Shown here in pieces: positions 1 to 7,930 of a stretch of 64,000 nucleotides of DNA (position 1 is the first letter of the stretch; each line of letters begins with the position of its first letter). The DNA comes from Berkiella sp964606325. Lineage in GTDB: Bacteria > Pseudomonadota > Gammaproteobacteria > Berkiellales > Berkiellaceae. The notes beneath the pieces were generated by a model. It had not been told where the DNA came from. It was given only the letters and a program-made list of their open reading frames with translations, and ran no database searches. The DNA is taken from the NCBI GenBank assembly GCA_964606325.1, contig CAZSGE010000006.1:31963-95962 (forward strand). The letters run 5' to 3'. A program made the translations under genes and the position numbers.

Positions 1-236
1 CTATGGATAAAGATTTATATGATTTACCACCCGAAGAAGCTGCTGAATTAGAAAGCGTTGCGGAAACTTTACCCGAAGCATTAGATGCGCTGAACAAAGA
101 TCGAGCCTTTTTAAAAGAAGGTGGCGTTTTCACTGATGAGCTTATTGATGCTTATATTGCACTCAAGCAACAAGAAGTGAAGCGTTTGCATATGTCAACG
201 CACCCTATTGAATTTGAGATGTACTATAGTTTGTAA
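1..236 (+). CDS. glnA: Glutamine synthetase, C-terminal end (partial)
   Basis: This is the last 77 or so codons of type I glutamine synthetase, which makes glutamine from glutamate, ammonia and ATP. The gene starts before the window. The tail carries LYDLPPEE, the segment that holds the adenylylated tyrosine of enterobacterial GlnA (Tyr codon at 18-20). It also carries the family ending FTDELIDAYIALK and HPIEFEMYYS. The conserved tyrosine suggests activity control by a GlnE-type adenylyltransferase. That would link to the PII gene at 53572. An internal ATG at position 3 is not a start. The DUF4124 gene begins two bases after the stop. Confidence 0.95.
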   Translation, partial: MDKDLYDLPPEEAAELESVAETLPEALDALNKDRAFLKEGGVFTDELIDAYIALKQQEVKRLHMSTHPIEFEMYYSL

Positions 237-238
237 TC

Positions 239-811
239 ATGAGACGCTTACTAATAATATCCCTTTCACTGCTTGTGCTATATGCACAAGCAGCTGTTGC
301 AGAAACAGTGTACAAAGGGATAGATAAACAAGGTAATATCATTTACAGCGACAAACCGCTGGAAGGTGGCGAGAAAATTACTATCACACCGCCTCCCCCT
401 ATCACCATGCCCGCCTTAAAAGAAACTCAAACAACGACGAAAGTGGCGCCGGAAGAAGTGAGTTATAAATTAAGCATTACCTCGCCACAAAATCAGCAAA
501 CTTTTACCAATGATATCACCACCATTCCCGTCACTTTGAGCCTGACCCCCAATCTTCAGGCTGGTGATAGAATTAATTTGATTGTGAATGGACAACCGTT
601 TGGCGAATATTCACAGGATTTAACATTCACACTCAAAGATTTTCCGCGCGGCGCCTATACAGTGAATGCCGTCATTACTTCAGAAAAAGATCCCTCAACG
701 ATTAAAGCGCAAAGTGATAGCGTTACTTTTTATCAACAACGCGCGATAGCCAAAAGAGATGTAGCTCCCAACCTCGCCCCGCAAGGCCATATGGCGCCCC
801 AAGCTCCCTAA
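239..811 (+). CDS. DUF4124-domain exported protein
   Basis: A 190-residue protein with an N-terminal signal peptide (hydrophobic residues 4-18, probable cleavage after an Ala-x-Ala near residue 21). A DUF4124-type segment follows (VYKGIDKQGNIIYSDKP), then a proline-rich linker. A beta-rich domain lies at about residues 75-165 and resembles an Ig-like fold by pattern. The tail is rich in Ala and Pro. Such proteins are commonly found beside glnA in gammaproteobacteria and their function is not established. It lies two bases after the glnA stop, so it is probably co-transcribed. Periplasmic location is inferred from the signal peptide. Confidence 0.85.
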   Translation: MRRLLIISLSLLVLYAQAAVAETVYKGIDKQGNIIYSDKPLEGGEKITITPPPPITMPALKETQTTTKVAPEEVSYKLSITSPQNQQTFTNDITTIPVTLSLTPNLQAGDRINLIVNGQPFGEYSQDLTFTLKDFPRGAYTVNAVITSEKDPSTIKAQSDSVTFYQQRAIAKRDVAPNLAPQGHMAPQAP

Positions 812-883
812 CCTCACCCTTAATAAAAATGTTAGTCAATTAGCTTTTTATTCGTTTTTTTGTAAGATCACAAAGTTAAAAAG

Positions 884-912
884 TTGACACTCTAAGTTAC
901 CCAGTGTAAAAA
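884..912 (+). promoter_or_regulatory. Sigma-70 type promoter for the bacteriocin-like unit
   Basis: TTGACA at 884-889 is a perfect -35 box. A 17-base spacer separates it from TAAAAA at 907-912 (4 of 6 matches to the -10 consensus). It ends 31 bases before the ATG of the 86-residue peptide gene. This makes the peptide gene an independent transcription unit from the glnA side. Confidence 0.6.
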
Positions 913-943
913 CAAAGTTCTAGTAATCCTCATTGGAGTATTT

Positions 944-1204
944 ATGAGAGAACTTAACCTATCCGAAGTTAATTCCGTATCCGCTGGTTTAAACTGCATT
1001 GATGCCACCACTTTCGACAAGCTACAAAGCAGAGCCGTTAATGAAGGTTTAGCTTACGCAGCGCTAAGCACCGTGGCGATAGTTACATTTGGTGCCTACG
1101 CTGGTGTACTCGTTCCTGCTGCTCTTTTTGCCGCGGTTGTTGATCCTTATATTTTCATGACCGGCTATTTTTCCTCCAGCAGTTTCAATATTTTTACTGC
1201 GTAG
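944..1204 (+). CDS. Bacteriocin-like peptide with double-glycine-type leader
   Basis: An 86-residue protein starting MRELNLSEVNSVSAG. This fits the bacteriocin-type leader pattern (MREL, then acidic E-V, then V-S-x-G) recognised and cut by C39-peptidase ABC exporters. Here the cut would follow Ala-Gly instead of Gly-Gly. The remaining 71 residues are rich in Ala, Gly and Val, with a long hydrophobic stretch at about residues 38-70 and a Ser/Phe-rich end, as in pore-forming class II peptides. The start is set by TTGGAG six bases before the ATG. No exporter or maturation gene is in the window, so export and antibacterial activity are inference. Confidence 0.6.
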   Translation: MRELNLSEVNSVSAGLNCIDATTFDKLQSRAVNEGLAYAALSTVAIVTFGAYAGVLVPAALFAAVVDPYIFMTGYFSSSSFNIFTA

Positions 1205-1229
1205 TTTTACGTAAAAATCGAGGTATAGC

Positions 1230-1649
1230 ATGAGTTTAAGTTTTTTTACCAAAGTTAAATTTTCAAGAGTTGTTGCTGCAGGCTCAGCCATTGCAGGATA
1301 CGGCGTTGCCGCCTATATAGGTGCATCACCTTTGGAGCAATTAGTTGCTGGTTTAGCCGTTCCTGGTACCATCTTGGTAGCAGCAACCGCTGGCAAGCTT
1401 GTAAAGAAATTGTCTGGTCAAGCTGACGCTGAAGTAAATTCTGCTGCAGATATTGGCGACGTAGAAACCGTCGTTGCTACCCTAGCAGGCTTAGCTTATG
1501 CGTCTAAGTTTGCCAATTCGCCCGCTGAATTTGCCGCTGAAGCAATGGCCATTCCTGGCGTTTTGATGCTTTCTAAAACAATTGCTAAAGGTGGGGAACC
1601 TGCTGTTGCAGCGCCTGCTCAAGCGAGACGAGATCGAAACAGAATGTAA
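1230..1649 (+). CDS. Hydrophobic Ala/Gly-rich protein of unknown function
   Basis: A 139-residue protein with no family I recognise. It has at least three hydrophobic Ala/Gly/Val-rich stretches (about residues 12-32, 35-56 and 80-118) and a basic, disordered-looking end with RRDRNR. GAGG six bases before the ATG supports this start. It lies 25 bases after the bacteriocin-like gene and before a shared terminator, so the two are probably one operon. It could be an immunity protein, a second peptide of a two-peptide bacteriocin, or an unrelated membrane protein. It has no obvious double-glycine leader of its own. Confidence 0.6.
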   Translation: MSLSFFTKVKFSRVVAAGSAIAGYGVAAYIGASPLEQLVAGLAVPGTILVAATAGKLVKKLSGQADAEVNSAADIGDVETVVATLAGLAYASKFANSPAEFAAEAMAIPGVLMLSKTIAKGGEPAVAAPAQARRDRNRM

Positions 1650-1673
1650 CATTCTGTATTGCATACTGTGCGT

Positions 1674-1706
1674 AAAAAGGGTTAGTCTTTACTAACCCTT
1701 TTTTTA
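1674..1706. terminator. Bidirectional intrinsic terminator
   Basis: A 13-base stem (AAAAAGGGTTAGT) with a CTTT loop is followed by its complement and a run of T on the plus strand. The A run on the left arm makes it usable from the minus strand too. It sits between the plus-strand peptide operon and the convergent small membrane protein gene, whose stop codon lies inside it. Confidence 0.85.
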
Positions 1707-1949
1707 TTCTCTTTTTAAATACCACTCTAAACTAAACAGCACTATTTTAGTCATCACAAATGAAAACACTTGCCAGATAATAAAAGAAGAATAAAAAATA
1801 AACATCCACAAAATGGTTAACAACATCACTAAAAAAGTGACAGCACGATGCAGCGGCTTTTGTTGCCAAAATTTCTTCCAAAGGCCTTTAAGAATAAAGA
1901 GCGCTCTGCTTTCTTGAAGTTTGGCTTGATTGTTATTAGTTGATAACAT
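1704..1949 (-). CDS. Small membrane protein of unknown function
   Basis: An 81-residue protein with a polar N-terminus (about 35 residues, Lys/Gln-rich). One long or two short transmembrane segments follow at about residues 36-70, with aromatic-rich, hydrophobic sequence. The tail is basic (YLKRE). No family is recognised. It begins 10 bases after the stop of the 481-residue CaaX-tail gene on the same strand, so the two look co-transcribed. The ribosome site is weak (AAAGAAG), which fits translational coupling. Confidence 0.6.
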   Translation of the reverse strand: MLSTNNNQAKLQESRALFILKGLWKKFWQQKPLHRAVTFLVMLLTILWMFIFYSSFIIWQVFSFVMTKIVLFSLEWYLKRE

Positions 1950-1959
1950 TTCTACTTCT

Positions 1960-3405
1960 TTACATCATTGTGCAGCTGCTGGGTTCTTTCAATGATAAGA
2001 TGTTTTCATCATCCGGTACAGTTTCATCGAAAATGGGATCGTTTTGAGGAGGCATCACTTGAGCAGGCCTGATTTGAAGGGCGCCAACTGGCGGGCGATA
2101 TAGCAGAGCCGGTCTTGGAATATTCAGCACAGTCCCTGGCATATAGGGGCCACCCATACTCATTAAAGAAAAATAGTGTGAAAAATGAGCCAAGGACTGC
2201 CTTCGCGCCATCTCAGTCTCAATATATGCTTGCACTATCTTATGTTCACTATATTTGCTAAGCGCCTTGATTTCAAAATCTTTGAGTAATTGACGATTAT
2301 TTGTATCTTCTAAATGCGCAACAAGCTTTTCCTCATGGTTTAACCCTTTTCCTGCCCAAAAGTAAATTGGCACAGCCATAAAAGGTTTTAACATAAAACA
2401 ACGCAACTTTGCATAATAGGCAATTGCATAGCGTATAGCGTCTTGAAATATTTCAATTCCCTGATCTTTAGAATAAAGCGTTTCGTCAAATCTTGATGAT
2501 TTCATGAAGGTTTGTAACGGTTCAGAATTTGTCGACAAATATTGCAATAATGAAAATAACTGTTGTTTTACATCTTCATCTTCGCTAACGCATGTGCCTT
2601 CATCAATCAGCCTAGCAAGGGCTACCCCGGCCTCTCTGGGATGGTCTATTTCAAATTCATCTAAATCTAATTTTACCGTACCTAACACAATAACAAACCA
2701 TTGTGCTTTCAGTTTATCAAATGCTGCTTGAAGATCGACACTGTGCCTAAGCAGGGATGGATTCGCTTGGGGTTCTTTATGCCACTTCAAGCACGCAATG
2801 ACATTTTCTTGTTGTAAAAAAGTATTAGGAAAATAATTAAGACCATAAAGCGATCGATACAGCAAATCAATTATCACACAAAACCCACTCGGAATTTGCC
2901 CATATTGATCAAAACAAACCCGAGACAATTCATACAAGTAATCTTTAATAAAAAGATCATATCCACCAAAACCAGCAAATGGAGGTTGGGTTAAAAAATA
3001 GTCGATAGGTTGGTAATTTGCCAAAGGAATATATCGTTTCGCTAAGGGATGCTGGTGCAAACGTTGCCAGCTCTCTTTGAGTTCTTGCATAAGCAGTTCA
3101 ATATCATCTGGAATAATATTATGACTAATATTACTTTTAATATAATCCCAAATGACGGCATCCGCTTCACGATAGATACCAATATCAAGATTTAATTGCC
3201 TTGCCAAACTAAACACAATATTCGCATTGATGATATCTGCTACCTTTAACTGTTTATTTTTACGTAACTTTAGCGAATCTAAGCAATGATCAAGATTGTC
3301 AACAACAATAACGTTAATTTGACCGTAAGCATCCAGTGTTAAAAGCGGCTGAATATCGTCAGTTTTAGCATATTTTTTTGTTTTTAACGCTCTAACCTTG
3401 GTCAC
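1960..3405 (-). CDS. Unknown 481-residue protein with CaaX-type C-terminus (effector candidate)
   Basis: No recognisable domain. The sequence is soluble-looking with no signal peptide: a basic N-terminus (MTKVRALKTKKYAK), a mostly helical body, a Pro-rich stretch at about residues 425-455, and an acidic segment (DETVPDDENIL). The last six residues are SSCTMM. A cysteine four residues from the end followed by T-M-M fits a CaaX box, and Met at the last position is a farnesyltransferase preference. Host prenylation of bacterial effectors through such tails is known in Legionella. That it happens here is inference. The gene is followed by a small membrane protein gene 10 bases downstream. Confidence 0.65.
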   Translation of the reverse strand: MTKVRALKTKKYAKTDDIQPLLTLDAYGQINVIVVDNLDHCLDSLKLRKNKQLKVADIINANIVFSLARQLNLDIGIYREADAVIWDYIKSNISHNIIPDDIELLMQELKESWQRLHQHPLAKRYIPLANYQPIDYFLTQPPFAGFGGYDLFIKDYLYELSRVCFDQYGQIPSGFCVIIDLLYRSLYGLNYFPNTFLQQENVIACLKWHKEPQANPSLLRHSVDLQAAFDKLKAQWFVIVLGTVKLDLDEFEIDHPREAGVALARLIDEGTCVSEDEDVKQQLFSLLQYLSTNSEPLQTFMKSSRFDETLYSKDQGIEIFQDAIRYAIAYYAKLRCFMLKPFMAVPIYFWAGKGLNHEEKLVAHLEDTNNRQLLKDFEIKALSKYSEHKIVQAYIETEMARRQSLAHFSHYFSLMSMGGPYMPGTVLNIPRPALLYRPPVGALQIRPAQVMPPQNDPIFDETVPDDENILSLKEPSSCTMM

Positions 3406-3490
3406 GCGTGCTCCGTCGCCAACTGACTGTGTAAGAAATCGTCCTTTCAGTTATATCAAGACAAATCGATGACTTCAAGTCCTATTCACA

Positions 3491-3913
3491 TTAAGGTTTT
3501 TCTTGACGGTTCACAAACCAACGTGATTGCTCATAGGAGACATAATCTCTATCACCGAACTTACCATGGGTGGCCTTCGCTTTAAGCTGCAAAGCAATAA
3601 AAGTAGGGGCATCCTTAGGATAAGAAAATGCTTGCGAACAACTCACCATGATATCAAACCCTGAGAGTGCTTTAGACTCAGAACCAAAATGATAGCTATG
3701 TTCTTCGCAAACAAGCTTACCATTTGTATTTTCACTATTTAATAATTCAAACGCGCTTAACGTAGCAAGTTTTGCCCGAGCTGATAACAACGTATAATTT
3801 ACCAATTGCACTTGACCAAAGCTCACCTTCAGTAGATAAGTTCCTGCAAGCGCAAGCACCACTAAAATAAACACAATAGCTAATAAGGTAAATCCTGTTT
3901 GAGACTTTTTCAC
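3491..3913 (-). CDS. mshP: MSHA-type pilus minor protein MshP
   Basis: A 140-residue protein with the pilin-like start KKSQTGFTLLAIVFILVVLA, so one N-terminal membrane helix. It lacks the Glu at mature position 5, as is usual for MshP/PilX-like members. The rest is a short periplasmic domain. It is the last gene of the msh operon and overlaps mshO by four bases (ATGA). In the family it acts with the other minor pilins at the pilus tip or in initiation of assembly. The symbol rests on order and motif rather than on an alignment. Confidence 0.75.
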   Translation of the reverse strand: MKKSQTGFTLLAIVFILVVLALAGTYLLKVSFGQVQLVNYTLLSARAKLATLSAFELLNSENTNGKLVCEEHSYHFGSESKALSGFDIMVSCSQAFSYPKDAPTFIALQLKAKATHGKFGDRDYVSYEQSRWFVNRQEKP

Positions 3914-4620
3914 ATTACCGTCTCCACTAACACAGGATACGTCATACTAATAGGCTCTTTGGACAAAGATTTTAGCTGTAAATTGAGAAAAACCATGGTT
4001 GCTTTGCCAACTTCCATGGTGCTAAACCGACAGTCTTTGATTTGATTGTTAACCAGTGATGTATCTTTATTTTCGTATCGCTCTAATACATGCTTAGTGC
4101 TATCACACTGATAACTGATTAATCCAGAAAGTATATTAATTTGAATAGGCTCACCTTGAGCCTTCAACACCATTTTTTCATCGAGGGTCACATACGTTTT
4201 ACCTTCATCGACCGTCAACTTTGCTCGATATAATTTTTTCTTGCTTTCATCGTCTACAAAATGAACTAAATAAGGTTTGTTCATTTCAATATGATTATCT
4301 AATTGAGTTAAAACAACCATGGAAGGGATTTCAGTATTGTCTACTTGAACAAAAGCTGAACTAAGGATCTTATGAAATGAGAGAGTTTGTTTATCTGAAT
4401 GATTGGTTGTTAAGATAGTAGGAGAAAATGCATGAATCACTTCTCTTTGTAGTACATCTAAAGCAAGCTCTGCTTCTTGTACATAGAGTGCTCTTTGTGT
4501 TACCCAAAAGTAGGATTTAATTGGGCCTGCAATAATTTCGATAATGATTCCCGCCAAAATAGCGCTTATCAACAAAGCCAGTATCATCTCAACCAGGGTA
4601 AAGCCACGCTGCTTATTCAT
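3910..4620 (-). CDS. mshO: MSHA-type pilus minor pilin MshO
   Basis: A type IV prepilin-like protein starting MNKQRGFTLVEMILALLIS: a short basic leader, cleavage after Gly, mature F-T-L-V-E with the conserved Glu5, and a hydrophobic helix. The ATG at 4618-4620 is preferred over an upstream in-frame one because it gives a normal leader and an 8-base overlap with the previous stop (ATGAATAA), typical of coupling. It is about 236 residues, a normal MshO length. The C-terminal domain contains cysteines in the DSTKHV and IKDCRF regions that could form a disulfide. Confidence 0.8.
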   Translation of the reverse strand: MNKQRGFTLVEMILALLISAILAGIIIEIIAGPIKSYFWVTQRALYVQEAELALDVLQREVIHAFSPTILTTNHSDKQTLSFHKILSSAFVQVDNTEIPSMVVLTQLDNHIEMNKPYLVHFVDDESKKKLYRAKLTVDEGKTYVTLDEKMVLKAQGEPIQINILSGLISYQCDSTKHVLERYENKDTSLVNNQIKDCRFSTMEVGKATMVFLNLQLKSLSKEPISMTYPVLVETVM

Positions 4621-5002
4621 TTTGCAACCCAGTGGTTTTGATAGCACTAAAGTGTGTCTCGCCTAAAGCTATATGATTCAATTTGACGTTGATAAGCTCG
4701 CTTTCATCTGTAGCGAGTTTTTCCGTGCTTATTGTCAATATCATATTTTTATGCATAATCTGCTGTGAAAGCTCAGGAAATAGATCTTCTAATCTACCCT
4801 GCTTTGGTAGAATAGGTTCTCTTTGTTCTAATAGCATTTGCGTAATATTTTCGCCAATCATAATGACTTGCCAACGCAGTTCAGGCGTAACACTGTTTTT
4901 AATGCTCGCTATCATGATGGATAACACGCCGCTTAGACCAATACCCAATATCAACATCACTAAGATCAACTCGATTAAGGTAAATCCATCAAGCTTTTTC
5001 AT
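4613..5002 (-). CDS. mshD: MSHA-type pilus minor pilin MshD
   Basis: A prepilin-like protein starting MKKLDGFTLIELILVMLIL, with leader cleavage after Gly, Phe+1 and Glu+5. The ATG at 5000-5002 is chosen over a TTG two codons earlier. It is about 129 residues, shorter than many MshD proteins. It overlaps mshC upstream and mshO downstream by a few bases, so it belongs to the same tightly packed operon. The assignment to MshD is by position between C and O. Confidence 0.75.
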   Translation of the reverse strand: MKKLDGFTLIELILVMLILGIGLSGVLSIMIASIKNSVTPELRWQVIMIGENITQMLLEQREPILPKQGRLEDLFPELSQQIMHKNMILTISTEKLATDESELINVKLNHIALGETHFSAIKTTGLQNE

Positions 5003-5462
5003 AAACAAACCCGCTGAAGCCGTCTATTTTAAATCGCTGCGTGTTTATGTTTAGATTTAACTCTTTTTGCCATTGATGTTGCGAATCATACACTTTACCT
5101 TGAGAATCTATGTAAATCGGTAAAGGGCTAATCGTAAATCCTTTGGGAAGCAATAAATAATAGCCCGTTTGAGATTCCGTGAGAAATGGAGATGATACTT
5201 CATGAGTAAAATCATTTTTGTCACAATTTTCACGCATATATAGCCCAACTCTGTTATCTCGAGATAAAATGGCTACTTCGCAACCTGTGGCACCAGCTGC
5301 CTTTCGCGCATAACGCAGCATGTTCAAAAATTCATCAAGAACAAATCGCTTTTGAAATGTCGAGGTTTGTGTCAGCATTGGAGAAGCCGTGACACCAACA
5401 ATACCAATCAAAACAATAACGAGGAGCAATTCTGTTAGTGTAAATCCCTTTTCACTTTTCAC
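4989..5462 (-). CDS. mshC: MSHA-type pilus minor pilin MshC
   Basis: A 157-residue GspH/MshC-like prepilin. It starts at GTG with the leader KSEKG, then FTLTELLLVIVLIGIVG (Phe+1, Glu+5) and a conserved-looking LRYARKAA segment after the helix. The C-terminal globular domain has two cysteines (GCEVAIL and RENCDKN). It has the usual length for MshC and lies between the major pilin gene and mshD, as in Vibrio and Shewanella msh clusters. Confidence 0.8.
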   Translation of the reverse strand: MKSEKGFTLTELLLVIVLIGIVGVTASPMLTQTSTFQKRFVLDEFLNMLRYARKAAGATGCEVAILSRDNRVGLYMRENCDKNDFTHEVSSPFLTESQTGYYLLLPKGFTISPLPIYIDSQGKVYDSQHQWQKELNLNINTQRFKIDGFSGFVYEKA

Positions 5463-5476
5463 AGCAACCCCATTCG

Positions 5477-6052
5477 TTATGGTACTTTTTTGGTAACTGC
5501 ACCATTGTTGGTTGAATAATAAATAATACGGGGAACATCTTTATTCTTTTGATAGGTATAAGTGCAAGTAGCTTCTTTATAAACGCTACAATAATTTTCA
5601 GAGCAATTATCGCCTGCGCCAAAAGTTACACTGGAGGAGGATAATAAATTTTTCATAATTTGCGCGCAAATTAAATTGTCGTTACCACCACCGCCGAGGA
5701 CATCTTTTAAGGTTACATCTACTGTGCCATCGGTAGCAGCATTTGGCCAACCTTGATCGTTAAATCCAACATTGGAATGACCTGAATTAATAAAATCTAT
5801 ACCTGCAATCGGAGGCGTCGTGGTTGGCTGTCCGCTCGCAAGCCATTTCGCATGCGCAATATTCACGGCTGAAGCCATCGCCCCTGCTGAGCCACTTACG
5901 CTAGCATTGTGAGCATCACCTGTGATATCTAAAAACCGAGGCAAGGCAACTGAAGCTAAAATTCCTAATAAAACAATAACAATCACCAACTCAATGAGCG
6001 TAAACCCTTTGATATTATCTAATTGTTTATTTATCAAATTAAAATTCAGCAT
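5477..6052 (-). CDS. mshA: MSHA-type major pilin (MshA-like)
   Basis: A prepilin of about 191 residues. The ATG at 6050-6052 is preferred because GAGG lies six bases before it. It gives a 16-residue leader ending IKG, then FTLIELVIVIVLLGILA. After the helix come ALPRFLDITGDAHNASV and a GSAGAMASAVN segment, typical of MSHA pilins. Four cysteines in the C-terminal half could make two disulfides (ICAQI, NCSEN, YCSVY, TCTYTY). It is expected to be the main pilus subunit, cut by PilD. A second, related pilin gene lies 26 bases upstream. Confidence 0.85.
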   Translation of the reverse strand: MLNFNLINKQLDNIKGFTLIELVIVIVLLGILASVALPRFLDITGDAHNASVSGSAGAMASAVNIAHAKWLASGQPTTTPPIAGIDFINSGHSNVGFNDQGWPNAATDGTVDVTLKDVLGGGGNDNLICAQIMKNLLSSSSVTFGAGDNCSENYCSVYKEATCTYTYQKNKDVPRIIYYSTNNGAVTKKVP

Positions 6053-6078
6053 TCCTGTCCTCAATGAGCTCCTGTAAA

Positions 6079-6615
6079 CTATGGGTAAGTTACTTCACCC
6101 GTATTTGCATCATAAGTGATTTTTTCATTGGTCTTACGATAGATATAGGTACAATTATTGTCACCCGTCGCCTTGGCACAAAAATCTCCACTTGAGCATT
6201 TTCCACCTTCATCAGCGGGTATTATGCTAACACCTGATGTTTTAACAATATTGTGAAGAATTTGGCTGCAAGTATCATTTCCAGAAACACCACCATCCTT
6301 GATTTCGGACAATGCGCTAATCCCATCGCCGCTGATGCCCACAGGATAACCATCTTTATTAAACTTTGTTTGTGAACGGCCATCGCCATTGATGTCTACA
6401 AATGAATCTGAATCTTTTGATATTTCCCATTGCGCTCTGGCGACATTTAAACCTGAGCTAAATGCGCCCCCTATAGAAGAGACTATCGCCGTTCTTGCTT
6501 TACCACTGACATTAAAATATCGCGGCAAAGCTACTGCTGCTAATATCCCCAGCAACACTACGACAATCACTAATTCAATCAGGGTGTATCCCTTTACGTA
6601 TAATGGCTTTTTCAT
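6079..6615 (-). CDS. MSHA-type pilin paralogue (MshB/MshA-like) with Tyr+1
   Basis: A prepilin of about 178 residues with the leader MKKPLYVKG and the mature start YTLIELVIVVVLLGILAAVA. The first mature residue is Tyr rather than Phe; Glu+5 is kept. ALPRYFNVSGKARTAIV and a four-cysteine C-terminal half closely match the neighbouring pilin gene, so the two probably arose by duplication. Two nearby ATGs (6621 and 6615) are possible starts and GGA precedes both. It takes the mshB position (upstream of mshA). Confidence 0.75.
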   Translation of the reverse strand: MKKPLYVKGYTLIELVIVVVLLGILAAVALPRYFNVSGKARTAIVSSIGGAFSSGLNVARAQWEISKDSDSFVDINGDGRSQTKFNKDGYPVGISGDGISALSEIKDGGVSGNDTCSQILHNIVKTSGVSIIPADEGGKCSSGDFCAKATGDNNCTYIYRKTNEKITYDANTGEVTYP

Positions 6616-6681
6616 GCTCATTAATTCCAAAATCATCGTTCACACTATTACAAAATTATAGTTGCCAATTGCCGTTAGGGT

Positions 6682-7923
6682 CTAAAACCCTTCCATTTTC
6701 CTTAATGCAACTGTAGATATATCCCACATAGGTAGAAAAACGCCCAGTGCTAAAACCAAAACCATCGCCGCGATAATTATAATAAGAATAGGTTCAATGG
6801 CATGTCCTAACCTTTTCAGATCATAATCCACATCCTTTTCATAAAACTGAGCGACATCTAGCAGCATGTTATCAACTTCGCCTGTCTCTTCACCAACAAT
6901 CAACATTTGCAAGACAATAGGTGAAAATAATCCAGTATGTTTTGCTGCTAAGTAAAGTCCTTCTCCTCTTTCCACATAATGGCGCATTTGTAATATTTTT
7001 TGAGATAAATAAACATTATCTACCACATTTGAAACAACCTTAAAACCTTGTAACAAAGGTACATTGGCTTTAATTGTCATAGAAAATGATCTGCAAAATC
7101 TCGCATAAATTGATCGACGTACAATGGAACCTATAAATGGAATTTTGAGCTTAATATAAGACCACCACCATTTACCTTGTGCAGTTTGCAAATAAACAAC
7201 AAGAGTCACAACCAAACCGATCGACACTATCCCCAGCAACCAACCATAATGAATCAAAAAATCGGAAATGCTAATTAATATTTGCGTAGGCAATGGAAGC
7301 TTTGAACCAAAGGCAGTGAAAAAATTTCGAAATGAAGGAATAACAACAATATTTATGATCACTACCGCAAATATAATGGCTAAAAAAACCATGATAGGGT
7401 AGCGTAATGCTGTTTTAATTCGACGTCTCGTATCTAGTTCCGATTCAAGATAATATTTAATTTGCAAAAATGAATTTTCTAGTTGCCCTGTATTTTCACC
7501 AACATCTATCATAGCTATTATTAGTGGAGAAAATATATTAGCATGTTTTTCCAATGCCTTAGAAAATCGATGACCTGATTCTAAACTGATAACCACGTCC
7601 GTGAGGGCATTGCGCAATCCATTATGTTTAGTTGTTTCACAAACAACACGCAAACCGCGCATTAAAGAGACTCCAGCTTTTAGCAAGGTATACATTTGTT
7701 GTGAGAACATAATCAGATCATCAAGCTCAGGACGACCATATGAAAAATACTTTACTAATAATGCTTCAACAGTTAACTCATCGGATGTTAAGGTTACAGA
7801 GATCGGAATCACATCGACACTGGCTAATTTGAGAACAGCATTATTAGGTGATTGCGCTTCAATAAGCCCTTCCACCATTTGTCCTTGCTTATCCCGACCT
7901 TTATATTTAAAACTTGGCATCAT
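6682..7923 (-). CDS. mshG: MSHA pilus inner-membrane platform protein MshG
   Basis: A 413-residue PilC/GspF-family platform protein. The N-terminal FKYKGRDKQGQMVEG motif is typical. Two T2SS_F domains follow, the first with SGHRFSKALEKHANIFSPLI and the second with VERGEGLYLAAKHTGLFSPI. Each is followed by a conserved GENTGQLE or GEETGEVD stretch. Three transmembrane helices are visible at about residues 170-195, 220-245 and 380-402. It begins seven bases after the mshE stop. It anchors the extension ATPase and recruits pilin. Confidence 0.9.
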   Translation of the reverse strand: MMPSFKYKGRDKQGQMVEGLIEAQSPNNAVLKLASVDVIPISVTLTSDELTVEALLVKYFSYGRPELDDLIMFSQQMYTLLKAGVSLMRGLRVVCETTKHNGLRNALTDVVISLESGHRFSKALEKHANIFSPLIIAMIDVGENTGQLENSFLQIKYYLESELDTRRRIKTALRYPIMVFLAIIFAVVIINIVVIPSFRNFFTAFGSKLPLPTQILISISDFLIHYGWLLGIVSIGLVVTLVVYLQTAQGKWWWSYIKLKIPFIGSIVRRSIYARFCRSFSMTIKANVPLLQGFKVVSNVVDNVYLSQKILQMRHYVERGEGLYLAAKHTGLFSPIVLQMLIVGEETGEVDNMLLDVAQFYEKDVDYDLKRLGHAIEPILIIIIAAMVLVLALGVFLPMWDISTVALRKMEGF

Positions 7924-7930
7924 TCACTCT

